Below are positions 18,232 through 18,347 of a stretch of DNA of 18,347 nucleotides, in pieces. The stretch lies in the NCBI GenBank assembly GCA_051011415.1, contig JBPCTY010000160.1:1-18347 (forward strand), in the 5' to 3' direction. The position numbers and the translations under genes were made by a program. The first letter of the stretch is position 1, and each line of letters opens with the position of its first letter. Source of the DNA: SZUA-442 sp051011415 (lineage in GTDB: Bacteria > Actinomycetota > Acidimicrobiia > Spongiisociales > UBA5794). The notes under the pieces are model-generated. The model was not told where the DNA came from and searched no databases. It saw only the letters and a program-made list of their open reading frames with translations.

Positions 18232-18347
18232 ATGGATTCTGCAACGCCAAAGCTGATCGCTTCAACCATTGATTGCAACGACCTCGAGGGAATGACTGCC
18301 TTCTGGGGCGAACTTCTAGGCGTCGAAACCGCGATCCACGAGCACTT
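18232..18347 (+). CDS. VOC (glyoxalase/bleomycin-resistance-like) superfamily protein (3' partial)
   Basis: Only the first 38 codons are in the window. They read LIASTIDCNDLEGMTAFWGE then LLGVE, the first beta-strand, helix and turn typical of VOC-fold proteins in which the FW..LLG block is well conserved. Members include metal-dependent lyases, dioxygenases and drug-binding proteins; nothing here tells which. The ATG is chosen because a -10 box lies 6 nt upstream and the fold begins at once. Confidence 0.7.
   Translation, partial: MDSATPKLIASTIDCNDLEGMTAFWGELLGVETAIHEH

Overview
The window reads as ordinary, gene-dense chromosome from a moderately high-GC actinobacterium. The clues are an archaeal/actinobacterial-type mismatch endonuclease (NucS), an Eis-like acetyltransferase, an F420-type luciferase-like oxidoreductase, a family-5 uracil-DNA glycosylase, a Rieske protein between sufD and sufC (the order I recall from other Actinomycetota), and a hydrolase-cyclase fusion of a type common in that phylum. 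Many starts look leaderless: a TANNNT -10 box sits 6-8 nt before the start codon. An acidimicrobial-type lineage is plausible but cannot be proved from this sequence. No tRNA, rRNA, CRISPR array, insertion sequence or phage gene was seen.

Layout. (1) 1-899: 3' part of an exporter-type ABC ATPase. (2) 921-2349: a PPOX-family flavin-binding protein and a convergent LLM-class oxidoreductase that overlap by 8 bp inside a perfect 20-bp palindrome. (3) 2461-3690: Eis-like N-acetyltransferase, divergent from the oxidoreductase. (4) 3787-8169: glutamate synthase large subunit with no gltD beside it. (5) 8355-9758: sufB. (6) 9819-10478: nucS. (7) 10509-12827, minus strand: a group-2-like sigma-70 factor followed by a cyclase whose N-terminal alpha/beta hydrolase has lost its catalytic residues. 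(8) 12952-15113: a lipoprotein with a putative glycoside-hydrolase domain, overlapped by a family-5 uracil-DNA glycosylase. (9) 15117-15725, minus strand: a secreted M23 peptidase with a riboswitch-like leader. (10) 15950-18190: sufD, Rieske ferredoxin and sufC, translationally coupled. (11) 18232-end: start of a VOC-family protein.

How the genes fit together. The main functional theme is iron-sulfur assembly. SufB, SufD and SufC should form one scaffold complex, yet sufB is about 6.2 kb from sufD-sufC, and sufS, sufU and sufR are absent from the window. GltB and the uracil glycosylase are likely Fe-S clients, and the Rieske protein carries a [2Fe-2S] centre. NucS and the uracil glycosylase give two DNA-repair functions. 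The sigma factor, cyclase, lipoprotein and M23 peptidase could form a regulatory and cell-envelope module, but this is inferred only from proximity.

Non-coding stretches. None exceeds 300 bases. The longest are 15726-15949 (peptidase leader plus the upstream region of sufD), 8170-8354 (sufB promoter; nothing else recognised), 12828-12951 (divergent promoter region) and 2350-2460 (divergent promoter region). The strongest unexplained signal is the M23 peptidase leader. A perfect 10-bp complement of its Shine-Dalgarno region lies 60 nt upstream and encloses two further hairpins.
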